This document shows positions 1 to 5,761 of a stretch of DNA of 5,761 bases, piece by piece. Numbering within the stretch: the first letter of the stretch is position 1; each line of letters starts with the position of its first letter. The stretch lies in the NCBI GenBank assembly GCA_016780945.1, contig JADHKY010000072.1, positions 1 to 5,761 of the forward strand, written 5' to 3'. Below the pieces are notes generated by a model. It searched no databases. It was not told the DNA's origin and saw only the letters and a list, made by a program, of their open reading frames with translations. The stretch comes from Aquiluna sp. (GTDB lineage Bacteria > Actinomycetota > Actinomycetes > Actinomycetales > Microbacteriaceae). The translations under genes and the position numbers were made by a program.

Positions 1-1091
1 ATGCCTGCCTTAGCGCCAATTGCCACCGAGGAGTTAAACAGGCTCAACCTACTCACTGCCCATGCGGTTGAAACTCCGGGGATGTGACCTGCGGCCGAGA
101 AAAACGCTGGTGAGGCTGGTGCCAGCCCAAGCCCCGCGAGCCCCCACAGAATCGAAGCTGTAACTAGGCCAAGAATCGTGTTGAAGCTGCTTATCGCCGA
201 AGCACTTAGGGCTGCTACTGCCAGAGCTGCTGCCGCCAAGAATGCTCCCCGAGAAGCGATGGTGTGAGGGTGATACTTCTCAGCAAGTCTGGTCATCGAG
301 AGCCGACCAATGATCATGCCAATCATGAAGACTCCAAAGGGTATCGACCTAAGAGCCACATCAACGTTTAGGACATCGCGAGCAAACACCGCCGCCCAGT
401 CAATGACCGCAACCTCCGGGTAGATGGCAGCAAAGAGCCCGATCGCCAAAAACCACAGCTGCGATGGCATTTGGTAGAACTTGCGCTTGACGACCCCCGC
501 CCGCTCCTCGACGTGGCCATCCTCCTCAGGGCTCAACAGCCACCGCAGCGTGAACTCAAAGATGATGATCGTGGCTATCGCCACAAGAATCAGAAACAGC
601 TCGAGCGACAAAAAGGTCGTAGAGATAGCTCCTGTGATGGCTGCGCCGACAGCACCGAGCGACCAGCCCGCGTGCATACGACCGATGATGTTGATGCTGA
701 TCTGCTTCTGCAGCAGCACCGCATGCGAGTTCACGCTCACACCCAATAGCGACATTGAGAAGTTGAAGCCGATGTTTATAAGCATCCAAAGTGCTGGGTC
801 ATTGGTCCAGGCCAAAGCGACCAAAAAGACCATGCCCGCGTAGTTTGCAAAACGAATCAAAGGCCTTGAACCAAAGCGCATCAACAACCTGGATGCAAAC
901 AGCAGCGGGGTGATAGAACCAATCACGCTAAAGCCAATGATGGTTCCCCAGGTCGCAAACGAGACCCCGAGTCGATCGATGTATTCAGGCACCCAGGCAA
1001 CCGATGCCAAAGCGCCGTGGCCCATCAAGACAAAGGTTGCAAGCAGTCCAATCTGGGCTTTACGGAGCCTTGCTCCAGGCAGCCTCTGCAA
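1..1091 (-). CDS. MFS transporter, YbjJ-like (C-terminus cut by window edge)
   Basis: An integral membrane transporter of the major facilitator superfamily; its substrate is unknown. My reading of the minus strand gives 363 uninterrupted codons. Hydrophobic segments fall near residues 12-33, 49-70, 80-95, 100-122, 142-160 and 163-184. A charged central loop follows (about 185-208), then segments near 209-228, 250-268, 280-298 and 303-325, so ten of the usual twelve helices are present and roughly 30-50 residues are missing. NSHAVLLQ (121-128) followed by GRMHAGWSLGAVGAAITGA (137-155), and the EVAVIDWAAVFARD block (226-239), match the pattern of YbjJ-like MFS proteins. GRLSMTRLAEKY (262-273) resembles a loop motif A copy. 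The start is TTG at 1091, directly after the TAA stop of fprA, so no earlier in-frame start is possible; a Shine-Dalgarno sequence sits 6 nt upstream. Starting at the next ATG (residue 23) would remove much of helix 1. It is probably cotranscribed with fprA. The family call is firm, the subgroup likely, the role unknown. Confidence 0.88.
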   Translation of the reverse strand, partial: MQRLPGARLRKAQIGLLATFVLMGHGALASVAWVPEYIDRLGVSFATWGTIIGFSVIGSITPLLFASRLLMRFGSRPLIRFANYAGMVFLVALAWTNDPALWMLINIGFNFSMSLLGVSVNSHAVLLQKQISINIIGRMHAGWSLGAVGAAITGAISTTFLSLELFLILVAIATIIIFEFTLRWLLSPEEDGHVEERAGVVKRKFYQMPSQLWFLAIGLFAAIYPEVAVIDWAAVFARDVLNVDVALRSIPFGVFMIGMIIGRLSMTRLAEKYHPHTIASRGAFLAAAALAVAALSASAISSFNTILGLVTASILWGLAGLGLAPASPAFFSAAGHIPGVSTAWAVSRLSLFNSSVAIGAKAG

Positions 1092-2444
1092 TTAGCGTCC
1101 TTTTGAAATATCGAGCATCTGAGCACGATTATGGAGCTTTAGTCGTTCCCTGCCGCTTAGCTGCCCGAGGCGTTTTTCTTCGCCATCAACATTGAGCCAA
1201 CCCGGCCACGCCATGAAGTCGACTCCTCGCGAGCGCAAGGTCTCCTCGATAGCCTCTTCGCCGGGGTTAGACGGCGACCACCAGCTGGCTCGATCGGACA
1301 TTAGATGACCGATGGTCTCTATGGCATCGGCTTTGGTGTGGCCAATGAGACCAACCGGTCCGCGCTTAATCCAGCCAGTGCAATAGACACCTGGGATGTG
1401 CGATCCGCTCTGGTCCAGCACCCGGCCCTCTTCGTTTCTAATTACACCCTCGACATCGTCAAACGGGATTGCATCAAGTTCGCTCCCGAAATAGCCGACC
1501 GCTCGATAGACAGCCTGAACTTCAAACTCTCGCATCTCGCCTGTTGCCCTGACGCGTCCGGTGCCATCGAGCTCCGTGCGCTCAAACTTAATACCCGCAA
1601 CCTTGCCATCGGTGCCAAGAATCTCCCTTGGCGTGGAGAAGAAGTGCAGGTGCAGCCTTCGCTCCTGGGGCTCTGATGGGTTCTCCCGCAAATCCTCAAG
1701 GGTCTTGACCATCACGCGAATCTGATTGTTCGAGTCAATTGCCTCGCGTGAACCATCGTCATATTGGAAGTCCTCGTCATAGACGATCGCCTGCACTCCC
1801 TCAACATGAAGTGCCTCTCTTAGTTCAAGGGGTGAGAACTTAACCTGTGCGGGGCCTCTGCGACCAAAGACGTGGACATCAGTGACAGGTGATGCCTTCA
1901 AACCCTGATAGACGTGATCTGGGATGTCGGTGGACAGCAGGTCCTCCGGTCGCTTCACCAAAATCCTGGCAACATCCAGAGCTACGTTGCCGTTACCGAT
2001 AACCGCAACCTCTTTGGCATCAAGCGGCCAATCGAGCGGAAAGTCTGGGTGGGCGTCATACCAATTCACGAAGTCAGCGGCTCCAAAGCTGCCCTCAAGG
2101 CCTGCCCCGGGAATGTCTAGATCTGCATCCTTGATAGCGCCGGTTGCGAAGATGACGGCGTTGTAGTGCTGCTTTAGGTCGTCGAGCGTGATGTCGACTC
2201 CGTATTTGACGTTTCCGAAAAAGCGAATGTCTCCCCGGTCTAACACCTCAAAAAGTGCCCTGATGATGCCTTTGATTCTGGGGTGGTCTGGGGCTACGCC
2301 ATACCTGACCAGTCCGTAGGGGGCAGGCAGCAGGTCGAATAGGTCGATGGATACGTCGAAGTCTCGCTCAGCCTTCAAGATGAGATCTGATGCATAGATG
2401 CCGGCAGGACCAGCACCAATAACTGCAAGACGTAGCTTGGACAT
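1092..2444 (-). CDS. fprA: Ferredoxin/adrenodoxin-type NADP+ reductase, FprA
   Basis: A cytoplasmic FAD enzyme that transfers electrons between NADPH and ferredoxin (EC 1.18.1.2 type). The 450 residues are close to the length of mycobacterial FprA (about 456). The N-terminal FAD Rossmann motif is VIGAGPAGIYA (8-18). The family hallmark PAPYGLVRYGVAPDHP lies at 40-55. The NADP-binding glycine motif is GNGNVALDVAR (150-160), and GRRGP (194-198) carries the paired arginines that in adrenodoxin reductase contact the NADPH 2'-phosphate. The C-terminal FAD-contact block GWIKRGPVGLIG is at 357-368. All key motifs are intact. The ATG at 2444 is preceded by purine-rich AGAAAGAG with a short spacer. 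The gene follows the polyprenyl synthase by 16 bp and ends flush against the transporter start. The ferredoxin partner is not in the window. A link to quinone metabolism is only suggested by position; FprA may equally serve ferredoxin-dependent enzymes elsewhere. Confidence 0.95.
   Translation of the reverse strand: MSKLRLAVIGAGPAGIYASDLILKAERDFDVSIDLFDLLPAPYGLVRYGVAPDHPRIKGIIRALFEVLDRGDIRFFGNVKYGVDITLDDLKQHYNAVIFATGAIKDADLDIPGAGLEGSFGAADFVNWYDAHPDFPLDWPLDAKEVAVIGNGNVALDVARILVKRPEDLLSTDIPDHVYQGLKASPVTDVHVFGRRGPAQVKFSPLELREALHVEGVQAIVYDEDFQYDDGSREAIDSNNQIRVMVKTLEDLRENPSEPQERRLHLHFFSTPREILGTDGKVAGIKFERTELDGTGRVRATGEMREFEVQAVYRAVGYFGSELDAIPFDDVEGVIRNEEGRVLDQSGSHIPGVYCTGWIKRGPVGLIGHTKADAIETIGHLMSDRASWWSPSNPGEEAIEETLRSRGVDFMAWPGWLNVDGEEKRLGQLSGRERLKLHNRAQMLDISKGR
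1098..1104 (-). promoter_or_regulatory. Shine-Dalgarno for the MFS gene, inside the fprA 3' end
   Basis: The minus strand reads AAAAGGA, then six bases (CGCTAA), then TTG. The site lies in the last codons of fprA (Lys-Gly-Arg) and the spacer contains the fprA stop codon. This decides the TTG start at 1091 for the transporter and suggests that ribosomes ending on fprA could restart at once on the transporter. Confidence 0.7.
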
Positions 2445-2460
2445 TGTCTCTTTCTAAAAA

Positions 2461-3450
2461 CTAACCTTTGCGGTCAACCACGGCCCTGGCAAAAGCTTCA
2501 AGGGCGGACTTCACGCTACCACTGGGTAGTGGCTCAAGTGCATCGACGGCCATGTCTGCCCAGCTGTCGGTGACTTCCTCTGCCTGGGCGATAACCGGGT
2601 GGTTCCTTAGCCTTTCGAGGACAGAGGCAATATTAGCCTCGCTGGCTTTGGCGATGTCACTGGCCAAGGTCTTTGAGTCGTCGTCCTCGTAGGCAGTTAG
2701 CAACAGTGCTGGCAGGGTGGGAACGCCGGCAAGAATATCGGTTCCCGCAACCTTGCCCGAGTCTTTCTTGGAGGCTCTGATATCGATCAGGTCATCTGCT
2801 AGCTGGAAGGCAATGCCGACCCGCTCTCCATAGAGCCGCAGCGGCTCCTGATAGGCGTCATCTGCACCCGCAAGCAGTGCTCCCAACCTTGCGGAGAGAG
2901 AAATAAGGGATCCAGTCTTATCCCTGACCACATCGAAGTAGTGCTGGAGCGGATCGGAATCACCGGGTCCAATGGTCTCGTGAAGCTGACCGAGCACCAG
3001 CTGCTCGAAGACCTGAGCCTGAAGTTGTAGGGCCTCGGTGCCGAGGTGACTAACGATGTTGGCGGCCCTTGCAAACAGCAGGTCTCCGGTCAAAATTGCA
3101 ATGTTGTTGCCCCACACAACATGCGCTGCATCGACACCTCTTCTTGTCGAGGCTTCGTCCATAACGTCGTCGTGGTACAGGGTGGCGAGGTGGGTTACTT
3201 CCATGACTACTGCCGCATCCGAAACGTCGGAGTTTGTGCCAGATCCCAGGTGAGATGTGAGAAGCACCAACAGAGGCCTGAGCCTCTTCCCGCCAGCCTT
3301 AGCGAGGTGGTTCGACATCGAGTCAACGACAGAGTTTGTCTGGGTGGTAGCGGTCTGAATACGGGTCTCGACAACCTCAAGATCGGTTTCGATCTGCTTC
3401 AAAAGCTTGCTATCGCCGAGCTTTTTAAATTGAGGAGGTAGGAGAGCCAT
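2461..3450 (-). CDS. Long-chain polyprenyl diphosphate synthase (menaquinone side chain)
   Basis: A cytoplasmic trans-prenyltransferase that extends an allylic diphosphate with isopentenyl diphosphate. The 329 residues match the IspB/HepT/GrcC family. GGKRLRP (53-59) is the substrate-phosphate-binding block. The first aspartate-rich motif is DDVMD (94-98), followed by STRRG (101-105). GQ (154-155) and KT (178-179) are conserved. The second aspartate-rich motif is FQLADDLID (215-223), followed by the usual G-D…G…TLP pattern (236-248). The fifth residue before the first DDxxD is Ala89, in ATLYHDD, as in octaprenyl synthase. A small residue there leaves room for a long product, so a menaquinone tail is more likely than farnesyl or geranylgeranyl diphosphate. 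The exact chain length cannot be read. The ATG start shares one base with the menG stop, implying coupled translation. The clear family call is strengthened by its menG and menF neighbours; symbols ispB, hepT or grcC would all be used for it. Confidence 0.93.
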   Translation of the reverse strand: MALLPPQFKKLGDSKLLKQIETDLEVVETRIQTATTQTNSVVDSMSNHLAKAGGKRLRPLLVLLTSHLGSGTNSDVSDAAVVMEVTHLATLYHDDVMDEASTRRGVDAAHVVWGNNIAILTGDLLFARAANIVSHLGTEALQLQAQVFEQLVLGQLHETIGPGDSDPLQHYFDVVRDKTGSLISLSARLGALLAGADDAYQEPLRLYGERVGIAFQLADDLIDIRASKKDSGKVAGTDILAGVPTLPALLLTAYEDDDSKTLASDIAKASEANIASVLERLRNHPVIAQAEEVTDSWADMAVDALEPLPSGSVKSALEAFARAVVDRKG

Positions 3451-3452
3451 CA
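3448..3452 (-). other. TGATG stop/start overlap between menG and polyprenyl synthase
   Basis: On the minus strand the menG stop TGA and the polyprenyl synthase start ATG share the A at 3450. No strong Shine-Dalgarno precedes the ATG (upstream reads GGTTTAGAAAC), so the synthase is probably translated mainly by ribosomes that have just finished menG. Such coupling would keep the two menaquinone enzymes in step. Confidence 0.8.
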
Positions 3453-4139
3453 GTTTCTAAACCCCGTGTGAATAGCAACAATTCCAAAAGTCAGGTTTCG
3501 ATATGAAACATTGCTAAAGCCAGCGTCCCGGATGTCCTGTGCAAGCTCGTCCTGGGATGGCCAGGCCTCGATTGAATCGGCTAGATAGCTGTAGGCCTCA
3601 GGGTTCTTGCTGAGCAGTCTGGCAACAATTGGCAAAACGTTTCTCAAGTACCAGCGGTAGAGGGTCCCGAAGAGCCCTCGCACCCTAGAAAACTCGCAGA
3701 TAACCAGCCTGCCCCCTGGCAGTAGCACCCTATGGAACTCACCTAGCGCGACCTTGTGGTCCTGAACATTTCTAAGACCAAAGGACATGGTGACCGCATG
3801 AAACTCTGGCTTTTTGAAGGGCAGCTTCATTGCATCTGCAAATACGAACTCTAGGTCGGGATAGCGCTTTTTCCCCTCCGCGATCATGCCCTGAGAGAAG
3901 TCCGCTGCCACCACCTCGGCGCCTGGAACCCTAAGTGCCATGGAGGAGGTTCCCGTGCCGGCGGCGATATCCAGGATTCGCTCACCGCTTTTTGGTGCCA
4001 CAGCCGCTTTCAGCGAGCGCCGCCAGAGCCTGGATTGATAGAGGGACAAAAGGTCGTTGGTCTTGTCATATGCCGAGGCAACCTCATCAAACATCGCGGA
4101 AACGCTACTTGGATCTTTTCCTAAGTCGGCCCTGGTCAC
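3450..4139 (-). CDS. menG: Demethylmenaquinone methyltransferase, MenG/UbiE family
   Basis: A SAM-dependent C-methyltransferase that turns demethylmenaquinone into menaquinone (EC 2.1.1.163), the last step of the classical pathway. The 229 residues match the family length. The first UbiE signature region is YDKTNDLLSLYQSRLW (24-39), with T and Q at two places where many bacteria have M and H, a form typical of actinobacteria. SAM motif I is LDIAAGTGT (56-64), the acidic residue ending strand 2 is in VAADFS (77-82), and FADAMKLPF lies at 100-108. The second signature, RVLLPGGRLVICEFS, is at 137-151. YSYLADSIEAWPS (183-195) and the ending GIVAIHTG are also family features. The start is GTG at 4139: an in-frame TAG lies only four codons upstream, and the resulting MTRADLGKDP N-terminus is what actinobacterial homologues carry. 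Starting at Met16 would remove that conserved part. The ribosome site is weak. The small membrane-protein gene ends 18 bp upstream. In a menaquinone-using actinobacterium a ubiquinone role is unlikely. Confidence 0.95.
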   Translation of the reverse strand: MTRADLGKDPSSVSAMFDEVASAYDKTNDLLSLYQSRLWRRSLKAAVAPKSGERILDIAAGTGTSSMALRVPGAEVVAADFSQGMIAEGKKRYPDLEFVFADAMKLPFKKPEFHAVTMSFGLRNVQDHKVALGEFHRVLLPGGRLVICEFSRVRGLFGTLYRWYLRNVLPIVARLLSKNPEAYSYLADSIEAWPSQDELAQDIRDAGFSNVSYRNLTFGIVAIHTGFRN

Positions 4140-4157
4140 CTGCCAAGTCTAATCGGG

Positions 4158-4469
4158 CTAGGAATCGCCTCTGCCTTGGGTGGCAAGGGTATAAACCACC
4201 AACCCAACCGAGCCAAACATCAATGCCACCACCAGCGGCGTCGTCGCATTCATGAACCTATCCGCAGGGGTCATGGTGGTGATCTGAATCTCGTCCAGGT
4301 TCAGCGGCTCCGCGGCATTTGGATCAACCTGGCCGTTTACAACTACCGGGGGTATCACCTGCTCAATCTCATCGCCCTCGCGGAACAGGTCGTCCTCGTT
4401 ATCGTCTGCCAGGGCGGGTCCAGCAAGCAGCATCGCACCCATCAGCACAACGCCTGCAATTTTTCGCAA
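4158..4469 (-). CDS. Small exported, membrane-anchored acidic protein of unknown function
   Basis: I do not recognise this 103-residue protein. It has a clear signal peptide: basic n-region RKI, hydrophobic core VVLMGAMLLAG, and likely cleavage after ALA at 19-21. An outer segment of about 55 residues follows, very acidic at its start (DDNEDDLFREGDEIE, 22-36) and then proline- and valine-rich (IPPVVV, 39-44). A single C-terminal hydrophobic helix spans about residues 77-96, with a short tail TQGRGDS. The expected topology is outside domain, helix, short cytoplasmic tail. There are no cysteines, so neither a lipobox nor a CxxC or haem motif. The start is TTG at 4469, immediately after an in-frame TAG, with GGAGG six bases upstream. 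It is the first gene of the run leading into menG, 18 bp before it. An accessory role at the membrane is possible but nothing in the sequence shows it. That it is a real gene is well supported; its function is not. Confidence 0.82.
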   Translation of the reverse strand: MRKIAGVVLMGAMLLAGPALADDNEDDLFREGDEIEQVIPPVVVNGQVDPNAAEPLNLDEIQITTMTPADRFMNATTPLVVALMFGSVGLVVYTLATQGRGDS

Positions 4470-4475
4470 CTAGGG

Positions 4476-4480
4476 CCTCC
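4476..4480 (-). promoter_or_regulatory. Shine-Dalgarno for the small membrane protein
   Basis: The minus strand reads GGAGG, then CCCTAG, then TTG. This is a strong core site with a 6-nt spacer. The TAG in the spacer is in frame, so TTG at 4469 is the earliest possible start, and it yields a complete signal peptide. Confidence 0.75.
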
Positions 4481-4555
4481 GCTTAGACTTGGTAGGAATA
4501 AAAAGCCTAAAAGCTGTTGCTCTATTCTTTCTGCACTCTCAGAGAACTGGAAGCT

Positions 4556-4560
4556 AGGAA
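4556..4560 (+). promoter_or_regulatory. Shine-Dalgarno for menF
   Basis: AGGAA is followed by TCACA and then TTG at 4566. The spacing is right for initiation at TTG, which gives the N-terminus MTLKVHIRQASVPE. This decides the start, because the frame stays open far upstream without sense. Confidence 0.7.
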
Positions 4561-4565
4561 TCACA

Positions 4566-5750
4566 TTGACCCTCAAGGTTCACATTCGGCAAGCGTCCGT
4601 GCCTGAGGTTCTAGAGCTAGCTGGTGCAAACGTCTTTTTACACGAAGGCAAGCTGATCATCGGCTACGGAGTCGCCAAGCGACTAGCTGCCAAGGGTGAT
4701 GGCAGGATTCAGGAGCTTTCTGCCAAGTGGCAGGAGCTTGTAGATGCCAGCGAGATCCGAGACGAGGTGTCGGTTCCCGGCACGGGCCTAATTGGACTTA
4801 GCTCAATAACCTTTTCCCCCAAGAGCAGCGCCGAGTCTGTGATTATCGTGCCCGCAAGAACCCTGGTTATTCAACCCGGTCACAGCTACGAGGTCATGGT
4901 CGATGGCGATGAGAGCTATGACAAGGGCAATGCCCCAGCCGGCAGCTTCGCAGAGGGCTCGCAAAGCTCGGCGGGATTTAGGGCTTCGGTTGAAAAAGCC
5001 ATAGCCGCAATCAGCGGAGGCAGCCTAGAGAAGGTTGTGCTCGCAAGAGACCTCTTGCTCGAAACCGTGGAACCGGTTGATCTCGAATCGGCTCTTGGAA
5101 GGCTCCACGAGCGCTATCCACACTGCTGGACCTACAAAGTTGAGTCTGTCTTTGGGGCTTCTCCCGAGCTGCTAATTCGCTCCGAGGGCGGGGAGGTCTC
5201 GGCACGAGTGCTTGCCGGAACCGCTGGCAGGGGCACCGACCCAGATGTGGATCGCGCGATTGCCGATGGTCTTTCTCACTCGCTCAAGAACAAGCATGAG
5301 CATGGCTATGCCGTGCAGTCACTCGTCACAGCACTCGAGCCCCTCTGCTCAGTTATCGAGGCCGACGAGGAGCCGTTCTCGCTCGCCCTTCCCGACCTTT
5401 GGCACCTAGCCACCGACGTCAAGGGCAAGCTCAAGTCCAAGACTTCGCTTTTAGATGTGGTTGGTGCCCTGCACCCAACCGCAGCGGTTGCAGGCACCCC
5501 TCGTGAGGCGGCCATGGCACTAATTGAACAGCTGGAACCCTTCGACAGGGCCGGCTATGCCGGTCCTGTTGGTTGGCTAAGTTCTGATGGCTCGGGTGAG
5601 ATTGCGATTGCGCTTCGGGGTGGTGTGGTGGAACGAGGTCATATCCGGGCGATGGCGGGCTGCGGAATTGTGAGCGAGTCGGAGTCTGAGGCAGAACTTA
5701 GCGAAACAGAGCTAAAGTTCAGAGCCGTCCGCTGGGCATTTGGCGCCTAG
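4566..5750 (+). CDS. menF: Isochorismate synthase, MenF type
   Basis: A cytoplasmic Mg2+-dependent enzyme converting chorismate to isochorismate (EC 5.4.4.2), entry to menaquinone head-group synthesis. With the TTG start it has 394 residues, near the usual family length. The C-terminal two thirds is the chorismate-binding domain: LEKVVLAR (154-161), where K156 corresponds to the lysine base of MenF/EntC; GASPELL (197-203), where E201 corresponds to the general acid; LAGTAGRGTD (216-225); KNKHEH (241-246), with E245 a likely Mg2+ ligand; HPTAAVAGTPREAA (303-316); EPFDRAGYAGPVGW (324-337); and AGCGIVSESESEAELSETELKF (364-385, split here as AGCGIVS plus the Glu-rich end), with E377 and E380 in the metal-binding region. 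All expected catalytic residues are present. Divergence from the menG operon favours menaquinone over a salicylate or siderophore role, and the lysine at 156 argues against anthranilate synthase. The frame is open upstream to 4176, but that part is antisense to the small membrane-protein gene and has no family resemblance. Confidence 0.93.
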   Translation: MTLKVHIRQASVPEVLELAGANVFLHEGKLIIGYGVAKRLAAKGDGRIQELSAKWQELVDASEIRDEVSVPGTGLIGLSSITFSPKSSAESVIIVPARTLVIQPGHSYEVMVDGDESYDKGNAPAGSFAEGSQSSAGFRASVEKAIAAISGGSLEKVVLARDLLLETVEPVDLESALGRLHERYPHCWTYKVESVFGASPELLIRSEGGEVSARVLAGTAGRGTDPDVDRAIADGLSHSLKNKHEHGYAVQSLVTALEPLCSVIEADEEPFSLALPDLWHLATDVKGKLKSKTSLLDVVGALHPTAAVAGTPREAAMALIEQLEPFDRAGYAGPVGWLSSDGSGEIAIALRGGVVERGHIRAMAGCGIVSESESEAELSETELKFRAVRWAFGA

Positions 5751-5761
5751 AGCCCATAGTC

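Larger units (their letters stand above)
4470..4565. promoter_or_regulatory. Divergent intergenic region between the menG-side operon and menF
   Basis: These 96 bases separate two start codons pointing away from each other and should contain promoters for both directions. The middle is AT-rich (around 4497-4512) in an otherwise moderate-GC window. I could not pick convincing -35/-10 pairs. The best minus-strand candidate is TTCCAG, 17 bases, then AAGAAT (4525-4530), which is weak. A near direct repeat, AAAAGCC then TAAAAGC (4501-4514), and a short palindrome CTCTCAGAG (4536-4544) are visible; either could be chance. The right end carries the menF ribosome site and the left end that of the small membrane protein. 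Confidence 0.5.

Noticed and set aside
471..843. Two overlapping plus-strand frames of 92 and 120 codons and a minus-strand frame of 77 codons (556-789)
   Set aside because: All overlie the MFS gene, which is continuous on the minus strand and has clear transporter motifs; these are out-of-frame shadows.
1305..1676. Plus-strand open frame of 123 codons opposite fprA
   Set aside because: fprA on the other strand has every family motif; the opposite frame shows no recognisable domain or ribosome site.
3046..3441. Plus-strand open frame of 131 codons opposite the polyprenyl synthase
   Set aside because: It is fully antisense to a well-defined prenyltransferase gene and has no recognisable features.
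4495..4516. AT-rich stretch with a T run on the minus strand, considered as a terminator
   Set aside because: No stem of useful length pairs around it, and it lies between two divergent starts where a terminator is not expected.
4176..4565. The menF frame stays open for 130 codons upstream, giving a possible 524-residue protein from an ATG at 4176
   Set aside because: The extra segment is antisense to the small membrane-protein gene, reads as a low-quality Arg/His/Asn-rich string with no family resemblance, and menF homologues begin near the TTG at 4566, which has its own ribosome site.
5011..5515. Short minus-strand frames opposite menF
   Set aside because: Composition is typical of antisense reading of a moderate-GC gene (Arg, Ser and Pro rich) and they carry no motifs.
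1..5761. Search for a novel defence, mobile or repeat-based system
   Set aside because: All genes but one belong to known housekeeping or transporter families in a compact layout. I saw no integrase, transposase, inverted terminal repeats, CRISPR-like repeats, tRNA or abrupt change in base composition.

Overview
The window reads as ordinary chromosomal DNA from an actinobacterium. The evidence is the actinobacterial form of MenG (N-terminus MTRADLGKDP…AMFDEVA, and a UbiE signature with T and Q where many bacteria have M and H), a mycobacterial-type FprA, a menaquinone-type gene set, moderate GC by eye, and very tight packing. A small-genome member of Microbacteriaceae (freshwater Luna-type relatives such as Rhodoluna or Aquiluna) would fit, but that placement is inference from gene style and packing, not a database match.

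Layout. Five genes lie on the minus strand and form one compact run, read from right to left. They are a small exported, membrane-anchored acidic protein of unknown function (4469 to 4158), demethylmenaquinone methyltransferase menG (4139 to 3450), a long-chain polyprenyl diphosphate synthase (3450 to 2461), an FprA-type ferredoxin/adrenodoxin-NADP+ reductase (2444 to 1092), and an MFS transporter (1091 to beyond the left edge, so its C-terminus is missing). Gaps are 18 bp, a 1-nt overlap, 16 bp and 0 bp, which points to a single transcript. Diverging from this run is isochorismate synthase menF on the plus strand (4566 to 5750). The 96-bp space between them (4470-4565) is the only real intergenic region and must hold both promoters if the operon starts here.

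Biology. MenF makes isochorismate, the first committed step toward the menaquinone head group. The polyprenyl synthase makes the long isoprenoid tail. MenG methylates demethylmenaquinone to menaquinone. The two arms of quinone assembly are therefore encoded back to back. FprA moves electrons between NADPH and ferredoxin; its position in the run suggests a redox link but does not prove one. The MFS protein belongs by motif to the YbjJ-like group and its substrate cannot be read from sequence. The small protein has a signal peptide, an acidic outer segment and one C-terminal membrane helix; it is the least explained element here.

Start codons are unusual: three of six genes appear to start with TTG and one with GTG, and the three TTG starts each follow a good Shine-Dalgarno sequence. 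I saw no RNA genes, mobile elements, CRISPR arrays, prophage genes or clear terminators. I do not see a novel defence or mobile system here; the interesting points are the unknown small protein and the operon context.
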